DNA of 24,136 nt from Firmicutes bacterium UBA3572 (lineage in GTDB: Bacteria; Bacillota; Desulfotomaculia; Desulfotomaculales; Desulforudaceae): NCBI GenBank assembly GCA_002375985.1, contig DFNH01000038.1, forward strand, positions 1 to 24,136, given 5' to 3'. Made by a program: the position numbers and the translations under genes. Below are positions 22,401-24,136 of the stretch, in pieces. Within the stretch, counting starts at the first letter, position 1. Each line of letters begins with the position of its first letter. The notes beneath the pieces were generated by a model, which was not told where the DNA came from, did no database searches, and worked only from the letters and a program-made list of their open reading frames with translations.

Positions 22401-23383
22401 GAGATACCGTCACGCAGTTGCGGAAAGAAGCCGCGCGGTTGCTGAAAGAGGGTAGTGTTAAATATGTAATCGGGTACGCCCAGGGCACGGATGTGGCCCG
22501 GGCCGCCCCCTTTTTTGCGACCGTTCCCGGGCAGGTAAACACGTTGACCTGGACGCCCTTTTGCGTGCCCAACCTGGTCAAGTACTTGCTGGACTTCAGG
22601 TACGAGGACGCCCGGCTGGCGGTGGTGGTCAAAGGCTGTGACAGCCGGGCGGTGAATCGCCTGATACAGGACCACCAATTCCCCCGGGAGCGGGTAGTGG
22701 TGCTTGCCGTTTCGTGCGGTGGGATGCTGGACAGGGACAAGGTGCTTGCGGTAGTGGAACCAGGAGCGGCGCTGTTGGAGGTTGAGGATCGGGGTGCGGA
22801 CTACGTTTTGAAGACGGACCGGGGCGAATTTGTTTTCGAGAAGCGGGAAGCGCTGTTAGCGAAGTGCCTGGAGTGTGTTGATAATGCACCGGTGGTGGCC
22901 GACCTGGTGGTGGGGCGACAGGTGTCGCCGCCTGGTCGGCCCGGAGTGGACCGGTTTGCCGCGGTGCGGGCATTGGAAAGATTGGATGCAGCGGCCCGAA
23001 GCGCGTTTTGGGACCGTCACTTCTCTCGTTGCCTACGGTGTTTCGCCTGCCGAAACGTTTGTCCGGCGTGCAACTGTAAGGAATGTTCTCTGGAGCAGGC
23101 TGTTCCGGGTTGGCAGCAAGGGGTCTGCTGGTTGTCCAAACGTACCAGTCTGGGCCTGAACCACATGTTCCACCTGATCCGGATGTACCATGTGACCGGC
23201 CGGTGTATCGATTGCGGCGAGTGCGCCCGGGTCTGCCCGGTAAACATACCCCTCCGGGAATTGTACCGTAAGGTGGCCAAAGACGCCAACGAACTGCTTG
23301 GAATGTCGTTACCCGGGCTGGATCCGGAGGAGAAACCGCTTTTGACTACTTACCAGGCTACCGATCCAGATGAATTCATGTAG
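22397..23383 (+). CDS. FlxC-like iron-sulfur subunit (FrhB/FdhB-like N-terminus plus ferredoxin domain)
   Basis: This 328-residue protein has an N-terminal part similar to the FrhB/FdhB flavin-linked family: PFCVPNLVKYLLD, VVKGCDSRAVNRLI and VLAVSCGGMLD. A cysteine-rich C-terminal half follows, with CLRCFACRNVCPACNCKEC and CIDCGECARVCPVNIP as probable [4Fe-4S] sites. Proteins of this kind occur as FlxC in FlxABCD-HdrABC complexes described in Desulfovibrio, where Flx oxidises NADH and Hdr handles a disulfide. GTG 22397 overlaps the mvhD stop and has GAGGG at 22385-22389, so translation is coupled to successful read-through of the mvhD UGA. I leave the gene symbol empty because FlxB and FlxC cannot be separated with certainty by eye. 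Confidence 0.75.
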   Translation: MRDTVTQLRKEAARLLKEGSVKYVIGYAQGTDVARAAPFFATVPGQVNTLTWTPFCVPNLVKYLLDFRYEDARLAVVVKGCDSRAVNRLIQDHQFPRERVVVLAVSCGGMLDRDKVLAVVEPGAALLEVEDRGADYVLKTDRGEFVFEKREALLAKCLECVDNAPVVADLVVGRQVSPPGRPGVDRFAAVRALERLDAAARSAFWDRHFSRCLRCFACRNVCPACNCKECSLEQAVPGWQQGVCWLSKRTSLGLNHMFHLIRMYHVTGRCIDCGECARVCPVNIPLRELYRKVAKDANELLGMSLPGLDPEEKPLLTTYQATDPDEFM

Positions 23384-23396
23384 TGAGGTGTGCGGA

Positions 23397-24136
23397 TTGT
23401 CGGAGCGGGTGATGGAGCGCGACCGGCTGGCCGCGTTTTTGGATCAGATAGCAACACGTTACCACCTGGTGGCACCGGTTGCAGAGGACGGCGTGGTCGA
23501 CTACCGGCGGGTGGATGACGCCCGAAAGGTGGTCTTGGACGAATTGTCCACCGTGCCCCCGAAAACGCACTTCTTTCCCCAGACCGAGGAACTGTACAGT
23601 TATTCCACGGTGACCGGGCTGGAGATTAAAGAAATCGTAGGCGCACCGGCGGCTGTGCTGTTCGGCGTCCGGCCCTGCGACTTGAAGGGGTTTCTGGCGT
23701 TGGACCCGGTGTTTGCGGGTCGCTTTCGGGATCCTTACTACTGGAGTAAGCGTGAGCGAACTATTATTATCGGTCTTAGCTGTACAACCGTGCAGTCCAC
23801 CTGCTTCTGCCAGGCGTTCGGTGGTTCCCCGGTGGACGGGGAAGGGGCGGACGTGCTGTTTACACCGCTGGAGGCGGTGTACCTGGTGGAGATACTGACT
23901 TCCAAAGGCGAGCAGTTGGCGGCGGAGTTCAGCACGTTTTTGGGAACTGAAGGCGTTGAAGAGGCGCTTCGGGGGAAAGAGGCCCTGGCCCGGGAGTTGG
24001 ACGGGCGGTTCATACGACAGGTGGACCTGGAAGGGGTGAAGGAAAAGGCCGACCGGATGTTCGACCATCCGTACTGGCGGAGACTGGCCCGGAGATGTCT
24101 GGGTTGCGGCATCTGCACTTTCCTGTGTCCCACCTG
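23397..24136 (+). CDS. FlxB-like 4Fe-4S subunit, AsrA/HydB-type, cut by window end
   Basis: The first 246 residues of this protein are present and the gene runs off the window. It resembles the 4Fe-4S dicluster family of sulfite reductase AsrA and sulfhydrogenase beta subunits. Visible features are the THFFPQTEELYSY segment, the FGVRPCDLKGFLALD motif, GLSCTTVQSTCFC, and the start of a ferredoxin domain RRCLGCGICTFLCPT at the very end. TTG 23397 with GAGGTG at 23385-23390 is the likely start. An in-frame ATG at 23412 is the alternative. It lies 13 bases after the previous gene. By comparison with flx-hdr operons, a FAD/NAD-binding FlxA gene is expected next. Confidence 0.78.
   Translation, partial: MSERVMERDRLAAFLDQIATRYHLVAPVAEDGVVDYRRVDDARKVVLDELSTVPPKTHFFPQTEELYSYSTVTGLEIKEIVGAPAAVLFGVRPCDLKGFLALDPVFAGRFRDPYYWSKRERTIIIGLSCTTVQSTCFCQAFGGSPVDGEGADVLFTPLEAVYLVEILTSKGEQLAAEFSTFLGTEGVEEALRGKEALARELDGRFIRQVDLEGVKEKADRMFDHPYWRRLARRCLGCGICTFLCPT

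Noticed and set aside
1..24136. CRISPR array, insertion sequence, prophage or rRNA
   Set aside because: No regularly spaced repeats, transposase, integrase, phage structural gene or rRNA sequence is seen anywhere in the window.

Overview
The window reads as chromosomal DNA of a GC-rich, endospore-forming anaerobic Firmicute, most like the Peptococcaceae/Desulfotomaculum/Desulforudis group. This is inferred from four things. The repair and tRNA-modification block follows Bacillus/Clostridia order (miaB, ylbF-type gene, mutS, mutL, miaA, hfq, ynbB). There is a tiny spoVM gene. There is a DUF3231-type coat/ferritin-like gene. The energy genes (NfnAB, HdrCBA-MvhD-Flx) are those of strict anaerobes that use flavin-based electron bifurcation. 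The species cannot be fixed from the sequence alone.

Layout. 1-573: a DUF3231-like gene, visibly AT-richer than everything after it. 718-2079: miaB. 2228-4503: nfnA-nfnB, the two subunits of the NADH-dependent reduced ferredoxin:NADP+ oxidoreductase, inserted into the otherwise conserved miaB-mutS neighbourhood behind a possible promoter. 4521-4940: a ylbF-family gene with a near-consensus sigma-A promoter. 5036-5088: a terminator followed by an extended -10 promoter. 5125-13698: mutS, mutL, a SAM methyltransferase, miaA, hfq, a YnbB-type PLP enzyme and a thioredoxin reductase, all on the plus strand and mostly touching or overlapping. 13883-14704: a nitrilase-family amidase on the minus strand, with a terminator running toward trxB. 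14809-17970: lapA-like and dinG (exonuclease-helicase). 17971-18479: a gene-poor stretch holding spoVM, several strong inverted repeats and a candidate promoter inside a palindrome. 18480-24136: an operon hdrC-hdrB-hdrA-mvhD(flxD)-flxC-flxB, cut by the window end.

The most notable feature is in the last operon. The mvhD/flxD gene has an in-frame TGA at 22179-22181, exactly where the family has the cysteine of its G-C-H-P-G-D-C-H-Y motif. Family sequence continues downstream in the same frame to 22400. A 12-bp stem-loop starts 6 nt after the TGA. This is best read as a selenocysteine codon with a bacterial SECIS element, not a frameshift or a short gene, and a standard gene caller would truncate the protein to 72 residues. 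HdrA, HdrB and HdrC carry cysteines at all recognised cluster sites.

Functionally, the 3' operon should encode a soluble complex that moves electrons between a pyridine nucleotide (FlxA, expected just beyond the window), ferredoxin and a disulfide. NfnAB connects the NADH/ferredoxin and NADPH pools, and TrxB supplies thiol reducing power. The central block is housekeeping: mismatch repair, tRNA A37 modification by MiaA then MiaB, and Hfq.
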